A stretch of DNA of 64,000 nucleotides from assembly GCF_004379255.2 (NCBI RefSeq), contig NC_056035.1, forward strand, positions 28,473,208 to 28,537,207. Reading direction: 5' to 3'. Source of the stretch: Salvia splendens (Eukaryota; Streptophyta; Magnoliopsida; Lamiales; Lamiaceae). The notes below the pieces were generated by a model. The model had not been told where the DNA came from, made no database searches, and was given only the letters and a program-made list of their open reading frames with translations. Each line of letters opens with the position of its first letter. Position 1 is the stretch's first letter. The position numbers and the translations under genes are program-made. Below, piece after piece: positions 22,109 to 34,064 of this stretch.

Positions 22109-25100
22109 TTATCTAGTAAGATAATATACAATGAGAAAAACAGCCACAAAAGATGCCACTAGTGTAAACATCCTTCTACTTGATTTGTCCTCAAACACCT
22201 GAGGCAAAGTAAGAATTTAGAATTGGGATCAGAAAAACATGGGGAAATGATTGATATAATACAGATGAAGATATACCATCTTGAATTTGTCCATGGTTCC
22301 AGATAAAACTCCTCTTGAGGTATCCATGTCATTTCCCTAAATCCAAAAAATAGGAAATCAGAAGGAATAGAACAATTTCGCTGTCAGAATGTCAAATTAA
22401 CTACACCATCCATCCTATATATACTGGAACACCATTATTTTCATTCACGCCCCTATAAATAATAACTTTATTACGCACACCTTTACACCATAAGTCGAAT
22501 CTCCTAAATACCCATGCCTAAGAGAAATGGCTCATAATGAGTCATAAACCTAAATACATGTGCCCAACAGGAATATGGAACAAAGAGGGCATATACAAAC
22601 CATTCTGTCCAGCATGCGGTTATGGGAATCAACCTCCTCGTGTATATCACCAGACAACTGTTCACACAAGACATCATATTATTGCATCATTAAAGCAGCA
22701 ATCCAATGCTCAGCAAAAACTGAATAATATGATTTTTTTTAATATTTGTACATGATAGTTGATTACTAATTTTCATCAAGATAATCTAATGATTTGTATC
22801 AAATGAAACATCAATATGCACCATCAATGGCCTACAGCCATACACAAACCAGTATCTATGTGCTATTTTTGGATTGTCTCAGACAACTCTTATAATAGGG
22901 GAAGTGATGATGTAGGTGATATAAAGGAGATATAAAAAGCAAGGCATAGAGATTATCTTGAAAACTGGCAACATGGATCTGAGATTCTGAGTTCCCCATA
23001 GTTCAACTCAAAAAGTGGCAACCGGGGGTAACAAACTTCCCACCCAATCATCCCTAAGACAAAGAACCGACTTACCAACATTTGATGTAAACGACGTGCT
23101 TTCGTTGATTGCCTAAGCTGTTAAGTAAATTTTTTGTCCACAACATGCCCATGCATCGACGTGTGCAGTGGCTCTTATTGCCTTGTCCAATCAAGCCATG
23201 GCATTGATCCAGATTCACGTTAGTCGATTACCCTTGTCCTTACTTTAGGTATAAATTGAAAATTGGCGCGATGAATCGATGTCCTCCGAAAACCCTACTA
23301 GTTCTGATATAATAAGAAAAAGTGGAGGTAGAGGAGGATTTCCAAGGCGCCACTGTGCACCGTGTAAAAAAAATGCCGAACAAATTGCCTAGTGACAACT
23401 ATTATTATACGAGCTGTGACTTCCAATGGTTAAGATGCACTCCGAACCATGACGATGATCAGGTACACTGGTGAGAAGAAGCAGGTTAAGGTCATGGTTG
23501 GTGGTAGCTCTAGCCAACGTTTTATTACAGATGCGGCAGTTATCAAGCTTAAGCTAGAGGTGGTGTCAATGGCTGCATTTGTAGTCATACTTGGAGATAG
23601 CTCGAAGGGGTGGAATTTGTTTGGACATTCTACTGCAGTTGGGATCCAACAAATTTAACATTACTTGCTGCGTATTTCCCTTGAACAATATTAATGTTAT
23701 TCTAGGAGTCTCGTGGCTAGCCTAATTAGGTGAAGTAAAGGCTTCTTGGCATAATTTGTTGACAAAGTTCTTGTGGGAGGAGAAAAGGTGCAACTGAGTG
23801 GGATCCCTCATTGAAAAGATGAGTGTGCTTAACTAGAGACCTTTAAGTGTTAGAGACAATTGAAAGAATGTTGGTGGATATGTGTTGTAGAAGGTGAGCA
23901 AGAGCATGCCACACTTGACAATCGAATCGGGTGTTTCAAAACTATGGCCAACTTGAGCGCCCCATTGGCCCTGGTGCGCACTTTTGACAACACTAGATGA
24001 TACGCGTCCATTAATGGTTCACATGTCATCGACAAATGGTTGATTATATTACTATCAACGTGGAGGAGGTATTCAATATGAAAAACGTGGGCGTGGGGGT
24101 GGATACCATGCTCCGAGCATTCACAACCCATGCCTCTTGCCAAATCATCATTCCCCTCATTTTTTGCGTCAGGCCACAACTCACATAGTGGGGCGCCTCC
24201 CACCACGCCCTCCCCACGCCTCTCACAAGTCACAATAATTTACACTATTCATTCCAAATGCATATAATGATAATAATAATAATAATAATAATAATAATAT
24301 TTATTGCTAAATTTAATAAATTTATTTATTACAATAAATAAAACATCAATTTTATTCACTTATTAAGGAATAACTAACACAATTATTCTAATAAATGCAA
24401 ATATTAATGCAAAAAATTATTCCCATAAATATTAATGCAAAAAATTATTCCCATAATTATCACAATTATTCCCTTTCTTTCTTCTTCCCCCCTTCTTATT
24501 CCTTCTCTTCATCAATTGCCGAAAACCACCCCCCACCCCTTCCCGGTCGCGTTGCGGTGGCTCCACGCCTTGGCGGGCGACGCTCGCGAAGACCCTCAGG
24601 AGTCACCTCCCTTGTCGCTGAGCACCCGCACGCACGACGGGCGCTGCCCATGCAGCATCGCTGCACTTGCCCCATTCTCAGTTGTCAATGCTCTCATGAA
24701 TAGGTGAATGCAAAGAAGTGGTGAGGGAAGTCGACATCGAATATTGATTGTGTTATAATAGTTTTCGGTTACTAGTTGATGGAATGGTCGTGATTTGTTG
24801 ACAAGACAATGGCTCTTAATTATCATTCATGCGTGTTATTTCTTTCCTTCTTAGATTTATATATAGAGTTATGAGCTAATAAAGGATTTACGCTTTGAAT
24901 ATGGTAAGAAAAGCAGCAAGTGTCGAAGCCCTCATTTGGGGGAGAGTGTTTACACTTTACATACAATTTGCACTATAATTATAATTCATTTTTCTCCAAA
25001 CATCACGCTTGAGTCTTCTCCTTGCTTCATTTCTCTACGAGACAATTACTAAACTTGATTGTTATATTGTGATGAAATCTCCTGGAGAATTTGATAGAAA

Positions 25101-26237
25101 AGGCGACATGATTTAAACAGAAATAGGCTCTTAAGCTACTGGCATACTTAAAAACAATATAATATAACTAATTCAAGGACAAAGGAAAAGGATTAATAAC
25201 ATCATCTGATAGTCATTAGACCCCTCCATTTCCTCAAACAGCAGCAGTTAAACAAGATCAAGAATAAATTGAAAGACACAAAGCAGATCAATGCCAGCAA
25301 TTATATTATTAAGGAAATGAGTAATTCAATTGAAGCAACAGTGCTCTGGAAGTATAAACTCACCCTTTTCAGCATAAGAACTCGATCTTGTAGCCCTTCC
25401 ATGGCTTGATCATTCTCTTGCTCATCAATCTCATGAGAGGAGTAAGATGATGATGACCTTATACCTCCATCTTCAATACCATCAAAAAGAGCAACTCTAG
25501 CATTCCGATCCCTAAACTCGACGATGTTCAAAAGCGCAAGACTATTAATATTCAAAAAGCTTTAAAAGATAAAAGTTTGTTATAATAATTTTATCCCTCT
25601 TGCGTATGTTGTCAACATATAGATATATGTTGTCAACAATAAGAGAGTAAAAACAATATTCATAAAATTATTTCATCAAATAATCAGCCTTCATTACATA
25701 TGTGATAAGATACAAACAATTTAAAAAATATGTATTTTACCCGACAATTCTGTCTGATATAAAGCTAATGAATGTTTTCATAAGAAAATATGGATAATTC
25801 AGTGCCTACATTTCCAAACATATGATCTCAAACAAAGCTTCTCATCTGCATTCTCCTCTTACTGAGATAATAGAAATTGAACTGCTACATTTTAAGTGAT
25901 TGAGAAAGTCACCAGAAACTTGTGTTAGGCTGCTTACAAGGGATTTTCCTCGGAAAGGATGTCGAATATTTTTGCAGAATCTATAAGAAACTCTTCCTAA
26001 TGTTCACAACACCATTCACATCTCACTTTTTGTTCCAATTTCTAGTCACGAATGTATGATCGCAAATTGATCAAAACAAACAAATACCAATTAACTTCCG
26101 ACTACACTCTGCAATTTCATAACACTAATCATTCAATCAATCATGCCAAACACAAATCGAGAATCATTAAATGGCAGCACACATTGATAAATTCAAAGAA
26201 ACAATAATTGTTGAAACAAAAACCTTCTAGGATTCAT
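22109..26237 (-). CDS. BET11: Bet1/Bet11-like Qc-SNARE, five coding exons
   Basis: A tail-anchored SNARE of the ER-Golgi trafficking machinery, 122 residues, the usual plant BET11 length. Exons (minus strand): 26224-26237, 25364-25511, 22601-22657, 22277-22336 and 22109-22198. All borders are GT/AG and phases agree. The N-terminus reads MNPRRDRNARVALFDGIEDG, then a serine-rich SSSSYSSHEIDEQEND. The SNARE helix spans about residues 35-95 (LQDRVLMLKR, LSGDIHEEVDSHNRMLDRM, GNDMDTSRGVLSG), followed by MDKFKMVFEDKSSRRM and a C-terminal membrane segment LVASFVAVFLIVYYL. An untranslated leader exon ends near 26305, with a probable further intron to about 26520 and a GC-rich first exon near 26520-26650. 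The 2.7-kb second intron holds a gypsy relic. The gene looks intact. The family call is firm; the symbol is by resemblance. Confidence 0.93.
23440..23840 (+). pseudogene. Ty3/gypsy aspartic protease relic in SNARE intron
   Basis: Plus-strand fragments match a gypsy-type retropepsin region: VKVMVGGSSSQRFITDAAV at the flap side, and after a frame change FPLNNINVILGVSWLA followed by LGEVKASWHN and FLWEEKRC. The usual DxGSSxNFI active site reads as GGSSSQRFI, so the catalytic aspartate is lost. There are several stops and no LTR. It sits antisense in intron 2 of the SNARE gene. Confidence 0.7.
24270..24299. repeat. (AAT)n microsatellite
   Basis: About ten perfect ATA/AAT triplets lie inside the SNARE intron. 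Just downstream, 24399-24455 is a two-copy repeat of about 29 bases (core TATTAATGCAAAAAATTATT), followed by a GC-rich patch at 24520-24660 with no recognised gene. The stretch 24060-24240 has G-rich and C-rich ends that are roughly inverted (GGCGTGGGGGTGG against CCTCCCACCACGCC), perhaps an old MITE. Confidence 0.75.
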
Positions 26238-26649
26238 TCTTGAGATGCGACTGTACAGAGATCGCCAACACCAGCAGAGATCACGCCGCGGCTATAAACG
26301 TATTCCTGCAAATCAATTCAGATAAAAAAAAAACTAAATCAATTCACAACAATTAACAAAAAGGTTGTTCAGCGCCAAATAAAACTAAAAATCCTAAGGG
26401 TTTAAAATTCCTAAATCGCTAAATTATCGGTTACAATCTGAAGGCGTCAGATTCGGGAATAAAAATTTCCGAGTGAAAAATTGAAGATCTGAAAGCAAAA
26501 CAATGACAAGAGCTATACTCACAAATAAAAAATTGAGATTATTCAACAACGGAGATAGCAGGACGATTGTGTCGCTGGATTTGGAGGCGATAAGTGGCGG
26601 CTTCGCCGGACGTTGGAGCAGCCGAGAGGTAGAGAAAGGGGGTGTTTGG

Positions 26650-27316
26650 AGTGACGGAGAGAGACGGACACGTGTGAGATGAAGAGAGTATGTGTTTGGA
26701 GTGACTTTAACAAATGAGTTTATTAAATTGGGAAATTCAGAAAAGATTTAAACTCCAATTTTTTCTAAAATTATGGTCATTTTACAAATTCAGTATATAA
26801 CATTTACTTTTTTTATTTTTGAATTCCGCAGAAATGAAATTGGTTTTGGAAATGGTTATTTCTGGATGATGTTATAAACTTAATAGTTAATGCTAATTAA
26901 CTAATTTTTTATCTAATTAGGATATCAATACATAATTAATTAAAGAAGTTCATTTTTGATCTTTTAACATATGACCATTTTACGATTTTAGTTAATAAAA
27001 TTTTAAAAAAGAATATCCCGTTCTCTCTAATAATTTGTCAACATTTGACCGGGCATGGATTTTAATAAAATGGGTTAGAAAGTTTACTGCATGTGAATCA
27101 TACTTTTATATATTAATTTTATAATAAAATGTGAGTTTGGATGAATTAATGAAATGTGGGGTTCACTATCAAATATGATAAAAATAAAAGGTAACAAACT
27201 TTTATTAAATACTAGAAATTAAAATAACTCACAATTTATGCAACTCGTTCACATTTTAAGTCAAGTCTATATATGGGTCCAAAACTTCAAATGGTAGAGC
27301 AATTTTGGTTTCATGA
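26650..27316. other. Promoter side of SNARE gene and AT-rich spacer
   Basis: This interval upstream of the SNARE leader exon is AT-rich. About 27040-27250 has blocks typical of decayed Stowaway copies (GGGTTAGAAA, TAATAAAATGTGAGTT, GAAATGTGGGGTTCACTA) but no clear ends. Confidence 0.4.
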
Positions 27317-27955
27317 GAGCATCCACATTCATGCTCTTGCCCAGAGCACGGATATGGATCCAGACCTACCTTTATTCATTTTTAATTTTCTGTTATTTCG
27401 CAAGATCACAACACTCATATTCACGTTCTTCCACAAGAGCATGCTTGAGGTTCCCACCATTCTATTATTCAATTTAAATACTTCAATTACTAAAAACATT
27501 TCCACATATTAAAATGCATCTAAAATACCCAAAATTCTATTACAAATTACTAAAAAATTAGAAATTACATAATTAAAATCATAAAATATAAAAATTACAT
27601 AGTTAAAATCCTAAAAATTGAGATGGAGAAAGTTGTTTGGCGTAGTGTCATTTTTTCTGTTGAAATGAAGGGCATTTATAGATGAAAGTGTGAATTTTGG
27701 GATAAAAATAATGAAAAAATAACTTAAAAGTGTGGAAAAAATGGATATATTTAATTGGGAAATGGGAAAATATATTTTTTTGTTTAATTTGAATTTTTTT
27801 TAAAAATGATAAACCAACGGCCAACTAGAGCATGTCACGTGCTCTTACCGTCGGCACTGTGGTGCTCTTCTGCAAGAGCGCGTCCGTGCCGACGGTAAGA
27901 GTGCAGCGGTGAGCACGGCGGCTACTCTTGCGGAAGAGCATTGTTGTGGATCCTC
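27317..27955. mobile_element. PIF/Harbinger-like non-autonomous element
   Basis: The left end GAGCATCCACATTCATGCTC is the inverse of the right end (27928-27955) with about five mismatches in 28 bases. The ends resemble the GNGCATCCNCAATG-type termini of plant PIF/Harbinger elements. The interior is AT-rich without a transposase. Next to the right terminus there is a GC-rich self-complementary segment (27847-27895, CCGTCGGCAC against GTGCCGACGG). The expected 3-base duplication is not clear. Confidence 0.7.
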
Positions 27956-28522
27956 AGAAGTCCCATTATAAAAGAGCAACATATGGTGTATGTTATATAA
28001 ATGCATTGTTTTATTCAAGTTAGCAACTACCATTTCATTTTAACGATCGATTTGATCGTATTTCCACTTAAAAGAATTTTGATACAGTAGTAGGTAAAAT
28101 TTTTAAATGTGGATATACGGCATTAAGTTCATAAATTCACAACAAAAATTCATTACTTTAGTAATTAGGGTTTGTATGTGACAAAATTTAGTAATACACG
28201 AATATATTTAGAGATGTCAGTTCAGTCTGAACTCAATGTTAGTTCTAAAACTAAAATAAAATGTAATATCTACAAAGTATTGGGCATGATTTACTCAATA
28301 TTACTAGAAACTAAACAATTGCATATCTACCAAGCTAAGATAACTTAGAGAAATCCTACATAATACAGTTGGGCAAAGGAACATGGCAATTTGCAGACTG
28401 CAGTGCATATTCGCATGCATCCAAAAATTTTGCCTAACCCTATGCTCATTATGCCAGCTACAATCCATCCCTCTAAACAATTTTTTATCATTTCACCTAA
28501 ATAATTAAGCATCTTTTTCTAC

Positions 28523-28531
28523 CTATAAATA
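28523..28531 (+). promoter_or_regulatory. TATA box of proline-rich gene at 28602
   Basis: CTATAAATA lies about 75 bases upstream of the ATG, which fits a short leader. Confidence 0.7.
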
Positions 28532-28601
28532 CCCCATTTTTTGCACCAAAATCACACATCCAAAAAATCAAAAGTTTTTAGGGTCCATACACCTAAGGAA
28601 A

Positions 28602-29027
28602 ATGGGTTCCAAGAAAACCACATCACTTGTCCTTTTCCTAGTGATAAACCTTGTATTCTTCACTCTTTCTAGTGCATGTGGCTCTTGCCCCACTCCCAAA
28701 CCAAAGCCGCCGCCGCCATTGCCTAAGCCGACCCCATGCCCACCACCCCCCGCCACCCCGAGCAAGCCTACTTGCCCTAGGGATACCCTAAAACTAGGTG
28801 TTTGTGCTAATTTGCTTGGTGGATTGATTGGTGCAACCATCGGTACTCCTCTGAAAGTTCCATGCTGCACCCTCATCGAAGGGCTGGCCGATGTCGAGGC
28901 AGCCGTGTGCCTATGCACTGCCCTCAAGGCCAACATTTTGGGAATCAACCTCAATGTCCCCATTTCTCTTAGTTTGCTTCTCAATGTTTGCTCCAAGAAG
29001 GTTCCATCCGGCTTCCAGTGTGCCTAA
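28602..29027 (+). CDS. Hybrid proline-rich protein (DC2.15/EARLI1-like)
   Basis: A complete intronless gene of 141 codons. Residues 1-25 form a signal peptide ([20 protein letters not shown]). A short proline-rich linker follows at about 30-60 ([19 protein letters not shown]). The eight-cysteine LTP-like domain covers about 60-141 with the pattern TCP, GVC, PCC, VCLC, VCS and QCA. Family members are secreted to the cell wall or plasma-membrane interface and are linked to wall elasticity, defence and cold responses. The C-terminal domain is almost the same as in the gene at 30850-31260 on the opposite strand, so the pair probably arose by local inverted duplication. The start is fixed by the signal peptide and by the MGSK shared with the locus at 8470. 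The exact function is unknown. Confidence 0.95.
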   Translation: MGSKKTTSLVLFLVINLVFFTLSSACGSCPTPKPKPPPPLPKPTPCPPPPATPSKPTCPRDTLKLGVCANLLGGLIGATIGTPLKVPCCTLIEGLADVEAAVCLCTALKANILGINLNVPISLSLLLNVCSKKVPSGFQCA

Positions 29028-30849
29028 ATAATCAATTTATTTTAGTGATTTGCTTTTTCTAATTTCTTGAGAGATTCAAGTTTTTAAATGTTTTTGTTGG
29101 TTATGATTTGTACTCCATCTTGTTTCACATTTATGAAAGCAGCCGGTGAGGTTGAGATAGCAATATAATTTTCCTTAATTGCCTTTTTTTGTTGAAATTA
29201 TATTAATTTCCTCTTCAAGTTTGATTATTATTTCATATATTCTTGTCCATGGATATTGTACTCTCATTAAAGATCGATGATATTATTGGTCGTTGAAAGC
29301 TCACGAGTCATTCGATCTAGCTAAATCCAAAATGTATGACGAGATTAATTTCTTTGTAATTTGTGAATTATTGAAAAAAGGAACGCATAGCAAGCAAACG
29401 TGACTATTAAAGATTCCATTTAGAGCGTACAAGAAAAATATAGTGATGAAAAATGAAGTATAAATCATATTAACTAAAATTTCAGAAAATATGTACAACT
29501 AAAATAATTAAATTTAGATCCAACTACTTTTAATGTTTTTTGGGGCAGGGAGGTGATTTTATTTACTTAAACATACAAGTAAATCTCCACCTTAAACAAA
29601 GCCTCCTAATAGTCATTGTGCAAAATGAATTGGTATTTTGTTTATGTTGAAGTTGTACATATTCCACAACGAATTGTTTTTTTTTTCTTTCAAAATGAAG
29701 TTGCAGATATTGTTAAATAGATCTATATTATCATTCAAAATAGATATGTATATTGTTCAAATTAAATCGAATCCGTATATATTGCATGAAGCTATATATA
29801 TTTCAAAATGAAGATCTCTGTATATTGAAAAATGAATCTATATCTATGTTTTATCTACATAATCAAACAAAACCATATAACAAATCAAACACAGCACAAT
29901 TCACAAGTATATAATATAACAAAAAAAACAAGCCTTTAAAAAATATGTGTGTGATAAAAAGTCATGGGTCCGAGTTAGGGTTTTTATAGGTGAAAATTGT
30001 TGATTTTATTGAATGTTTTGGGAGATATGTTTTATTTCGAGGATCAATGTGGTCGTGACTGAATGTTATGAAATCCTGCTAAACTTATGGCTGAGGATTA
30101 TTATTAGTATTTTATTATATATTTAATGACAGTCACTGAAATGTGTGTATATGGCAACGATCTGGTTTTTAATAAAATTATATATCCATGACTTCTTGTT
30201 TGAACATGTACAAGAATAATTACTGCTTTGACACAGTGAAAACTTCCAGTGTTATTTATTTTGGATGAAATTTATTGCTGCAATTATGATTTTTTACATC
30301 TGAGTTTAAGGCACAGTAAAATAGATATTCCTTGCATAATCTTGAATAGCTATATGTATAATTTTTCTTGAATTTAGAGTGGGTGAATCTACAACAAAGG
30401 GTGATGATTTCATAATAATAAAGATTTTGGCATCCATCAAGGAGAAATTTCGAAGAAAAAAAGAATGTGCATGGGACATATTTGATACAAAAGTTTTTGA
30501 TTTGAGAATTAAATAATCTTTTTACATTATTTGGTAGCCTTAGGATTAGCAGATTAATAATTTATAATTTGTTGGATTAGCAATATGAATTCCTAATTAG
30601 AATTTTTATTAGTCACAACTAGATATTAATTGGGATTGCATTGGGACATTGGTTTTATAACAGTGTCTAGTAATTAAGTGATGATTAATAGTACTAATTG
30701 TTAGCTAACACAGAAAAAATGGCCACACCAAAAAAATAAAATATCATTATAACCAAAGATACAAAATGAACAAAACAAATAACATAGGAATCGACATAAC
30801 ACACAAAAGCAATAGTAATAAGAAAACATTGATGAAAATGAGGTGAAGC
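29028..30849. other. Spacer between two convergent proline-rich genes
   Basis: About 29028-29200 is probably the 3' UTR of the upstream gene. The rest is AT-rich. At about 29640-29850 short phrases recur (AAATGAAG followed by a TATATT-type stretch), suggesting a decayed array. No gene or element ends were found. Confidence 0.45.
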
Positions 30850-31260
30850 TTATGCGCATTGGAAGCCAGAGGGAACCTTCTTGCCACAGTAGTTAACGAG
30901 CAAGCTGAGCGAGACGGGCACGTTGAGGTTGATGCCCAAGACATTGGCTTTGAGGGCAGTGCACAGGCACACGGCCGCCTCAAGATCAGCCAAACCCTCG
31001 ATGAGCGTGCAGCATGGGGTTTTGGGAGGTGTTCCCACCACAAGGTGCACCAAAGCATTTAGCAAGTTAGCGCAAACTCCTAATTTTAAGGTGTCTTTGG
31101 GGCACTTCCCCTTCGACACCTTATGGCCGTGGCCGTGGTGGTGGGATGGTGGCTTTGGGGCGGGGGTTGAGGGCGAAGGAGGGCACGGGACATTGGTTGA
31201 GCTCACTAATGTGAAGAGGAGGATGTTTAGGACTATGAAAATGGCAGTTCTTGAAGCCAT
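30850..31260 (-). CDS. Hybrid proline-rich protein with His-rich linker
   Basis: A complete intronless gene of 136 codons. It has a signal peptide ([21 protein letters not shown]), a proline-rich and histidine-rich linker ([13 protein letters not shown]) and the eight-cysteine domain (KCP, GVC, PCC, VCLC, YCG, QCA). It is closely similar to the protein at 28602-29027 from [12 protein letters not shown] onward, but the linker differs: shorter proline tract, histidine cluster added. It is likely secreted and cell-wall associated. The histidine cluster could bind metal, which is only a suggestion. The gene converges on its paralogue with 1.8 kb between the stops. Confidence 0.95.
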   Translation of the reverse strand: MASRTAIFIVLNILLFTLVSSTNVPCPPSPSTPAPKPPSHHHGHGHKVSKGKCPKDTLKLGVCANLLNALVHLVVGTPPKTPCCTLIEGLADLEAAVCLCTALKANVLGINLNVPVSLSLLVNYCGKKVPSGFQCA

Positions 31261-31327
31261 TTGGAAAGAAGGGTTTATTTGAGGCTAATTGATTGTTTGA
31301 TGAGAAAATTGTTCAATAAGTTGGGGT

Positions 31328-31334
31328 TTTTATA
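31328..31334 (-). promoter_or_regulatory. TATA box of proline-rich gene at 31260
   Basis: TATAAAA on the minus strand lies about 70 bases upstream of the ATG, the same layout as at the paralogues. Confidence 0.65.
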
Positions 31335-31344
31335 GGTGAGAAAT

Positions 31345-31760
31345 GAGGGTTTTCTTGAATTGTTATGGTGCATTATTGTGAGAGGATCAGAGCCATGTGA
31401 TTAGGATACTAGATGAAAAAATAAGTAATATTTGTTGTGGAATTTTGTGTAATATACAATTGTAAAAGTTATCAGTTAGCACCAAGTGTTGGTAGTATAT
31501 GCATGGGCAATCAGTGGAGAGACAATGTTGCTAGTTGTTAACAATTATCACAGCTCATTTTGGTTAGTACATGCATAACTGATAAGTTGCTGGTGTTACA
31601 ATTATTAATTAAGAATTATTGATGCAATATATCAAGTCGAGTGTCTTGTCACATTATCATAGTAATTAACATGTACATTGGTCGCTTCCTATTTATTCTT
31701 TTTTCTTGAATCTAGAGAGACAAGGTCGCATGTGACTTTACAATTTGGAGGTATGTGCTA
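31345..31760. other. Upstream region of the His-rich-linker gene
   Basis: AT-rich; nothing recognised beyond a likely promoter role from position. Confidence 0.4.
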
Positions 31761-32015
31761 CTCCCTTTATTTTCAAATATATATGTCCCACTTTAATTCG
31801 GGTTTTAAGAAATATAAAAGAAAGTGGGTTGGAAAAATTAGTAGTATGTGTGTCCTATTTTTATATAGTATTATTAGTTTTATAATAAAATGTGAGTAGA
31901 ATTGAGTTAACGGAATATGAGGTCCATTACCAAAAGTAGTATAAGTGAATTGAGACAATTAAGAAGGAATGGACTAAAATGAAAAATTGAGACAAATAAT
32001 GAGGGACGGAGGAAG
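31761..32015. mobile_element. Stowaway-like MITE
   Basis: The left end CTCCCTTTATTTTC and the right end GAGGGACGGAGGAAG are inverted, flanked by TA on both sides. The interior has GGTTTTAAGAAATATAAAAG and TGAGGTCCATTACC, a second subtype compared with the 53303 copy. Confidence 0.85.
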
Positions 32016-32464
32016 TATTATGGAATTTTTATGCCTCCTAAATGTTGTCGGATGGCTCAAAATCCTTTGTTTGCATTCGCAAGGAGAGTGGGAATTTCAA
32101 TTCATTCTAACACATAAACGTTTTTGGAGCATTTTTTGTGTCAATTGCTGGAAGTGTATCACAATTAGTGTGGATATACTAAGGGCGGATCTAGCTTTCG
32201 AAATTCACAAGCTCATCTTGTCTGATATCTAACGCGACCTTGGAATTTATCCATTTTACTTTTTAGTTAATTGTTTTAGATTTTGTTTTGTTACACCATG
32301 AGCGAGGATTAGTCACTGTTACAAAGAGAAATGTGTTTCAAGTGTGGCCATGATACGAGAGACACACGAACTCAAAAGCCTCAACCCTTCGACTCTCGAA
32401 ATTGCCATGATAAATACAAATGCCTTTCCGTACCATTGATACCAATCTTGCACTATGTAAAATA
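32016..32464. other. Unassigned spacer
   Basis: No supported gene. The plus-strand ORF at 31987-32232 begins inside the MITE and has no recognisable domain. Confidence 0.4.
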
Positions 32465-33127
32465 CTCCTCTCTCCACCAATAGTTGTCTCATTTTGTCAT
32501 TTTTATTTGTCTACCATTAAATGTTTAATTTTTTATTTTTTATTTTTTTGGTAATGCGCCACATATTCCACTAGCTTATCTCATTCACATTTTATTACTC
32601 CCCATTTCCACATAAACAAGCTAAATTTCCATTTTCATCCATCCCTTAGAAATAGTCAATATCCATTTGTGGAAAACCCTTTCTCCTTCCTTTTTACTAT
32701 ACTCCCTCATTCCCAAGATAAACGAGTCATATTCCTTTTTAGGATGTCCCAACATAAGTGAGTCATTTCCTTTTTTAGCAAAAAGTCATCTCTCTTACTT
32801 TATTCTACACCTACTTTATTCTCTCTTTACTCCTCTACTTTTCTCTCTCTCATATTTTACTCCATCCACTTTAACTCTTTAAATATCAATTCCTTAAATC
32901 TCATGCCCAAAAGAAGCGTCTCGCTTATCTTGGGACGGAGGGAGTATCATTTATGGGTCCCACCATTTACTACATTATTTCAACTACTTTTTTCTCATTT
33001 TCTCTTGTTTTACCAACTAAGCGTTAAAACTCGGATCCACCTTTTGCTAATTTTTTCCATTCACTTTTCATTACTTTTCCTAAAACTCGTGTCAAGTCAA
33101 ACATAACTTCCTATTCCTGATGGAAGG
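32465..33127. mobile_element. Stowaway-like MITE(s) interrupted by another Stowaway
   Basis: The outer sequence begins CTCCTCTCTCC at 32465 and ends GATGGAAGGAG near 33127, with TA at the left (32463-32464) and TA at the right. An inner complete copy sits at 32702-32944 (CTCCCTCATTCCC ... GGGACGGAGGGAG) flanked by TA. The outer part may be more than one old copy, because 32465-32660 and 32660-33127 contain similar end-like phrases. Confidence 0.65.
32702..32944. mobile_element. Complete Stowaway-like MITE (inner)
   Basis: Well-preserved inverted ends about 20 bases long (CCCAAGATAAACGAG against CTCGCTTATCTTGGG) with TA target duplication. It is nested in the older MITE sequence around it. 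Confidence 0.85.
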
Positions 33128-33828
33128 AGTAAATCACAATCTATCTCTCTTACCAAACTAGTCTTTTTTTTGTGTAATGGACCACATTTTCACGAAGATT
33201 TTGATCTAACAATTGAGGCAGGCAGACCCTTGTCGAAGGAAGCAGCCGACCATGAGAAAGCTGAAACCTGCAGGAGCGACTAAGGCTACTGCATGCAACC
33301 CAAATTCCACCATCAATATCTACCATCTTGATGTCTGATGCAAGGCACGTCTATGAGAGGATAGACGAGATCTAGGGGAACCTAATAGCTCCAAACTAAA
33401 CTCAAGTTGCAAGCTAACAACGCATTTCATTCATGTAAACGAATACAAATCATAATTTCTTAAAATACTACAGACAGAAAATTATACTGTCAAGATTTAA
33501 AGAATCGAAGTGGCTTGCTTACTTCTCCATGTGAAGATTTTTGTTCTCTACTATAGATTAATATGTTTCCCGAACTCAAATTTTAATCTTTGGGTACGCA
33601 AAGCTTATTAACCGAAAAGGACTTATTAAAAGAAGAGACATATAGCATGTATTTATGTCTCATTTTCCACTGGATCTAAACTTAAATAATGTTTAATTTC
33701 ATTTGTTAACTTTGTACAACCATTATTTTTCCTTTTTCTTTATTTAATAGAAGCGCATAACTAGAGAAAGAACTACTATTGTTATTTTTATTAGTAAATG
33801 ATGTCATATTAGTTATATGAACTAAGTA
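33128..33828. other. Unassigned spacer
   Basis: Mixed-composition sequence at 33180-33420 (for example GGCAGGCAGACCCTTG) does not match a family I recognise. The rest is AT-rich. Confidence 0.35.
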
Positions 33829-34062
33829 ATTCCGCCATAAGAGAGCCTTTTCTTTTGAGTATGAGATTTAAGGATTTAATATTTAAAGAGTTAAAGTGGA
33901 AAGAGTAAAGTATGACATAGGGAAAAGGATAGGAGTGAAAGGAATAAAGTTGGTGGAAAAATAAAGTAGGAGTGATAATTTTTTGTTTAAAAGGGAAATG
34001 ACTCACTTATGGTGGGACATACTAAAATGGAAAGTGACTCGCTTATGATAGGACGGAGGGAG
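33829..34062. mobile_element. Stowaway-like MITE
   Basis: Same subtype as 32702-32944 in the inverse orientation: the right end CTCGCTTATGATAGGACGGAGGGAG is preserved, the left is decayed, and TA lies on both sides. Confidence 0.8.
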
Positions 34063-34064
34063 TA

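Noticed and set aside
24395..24707. Overlapping 90-102-codon ORFs
   Set aside because: Driven by a tandem repeat and a GC-rich patch inside the SNARE intron; no family recognised.
28568..28996. 142-codon minus-strand ORF
   Set aside because: Antisense to the intact proline-rich protein gene; glycine runs mirror the proline linker.
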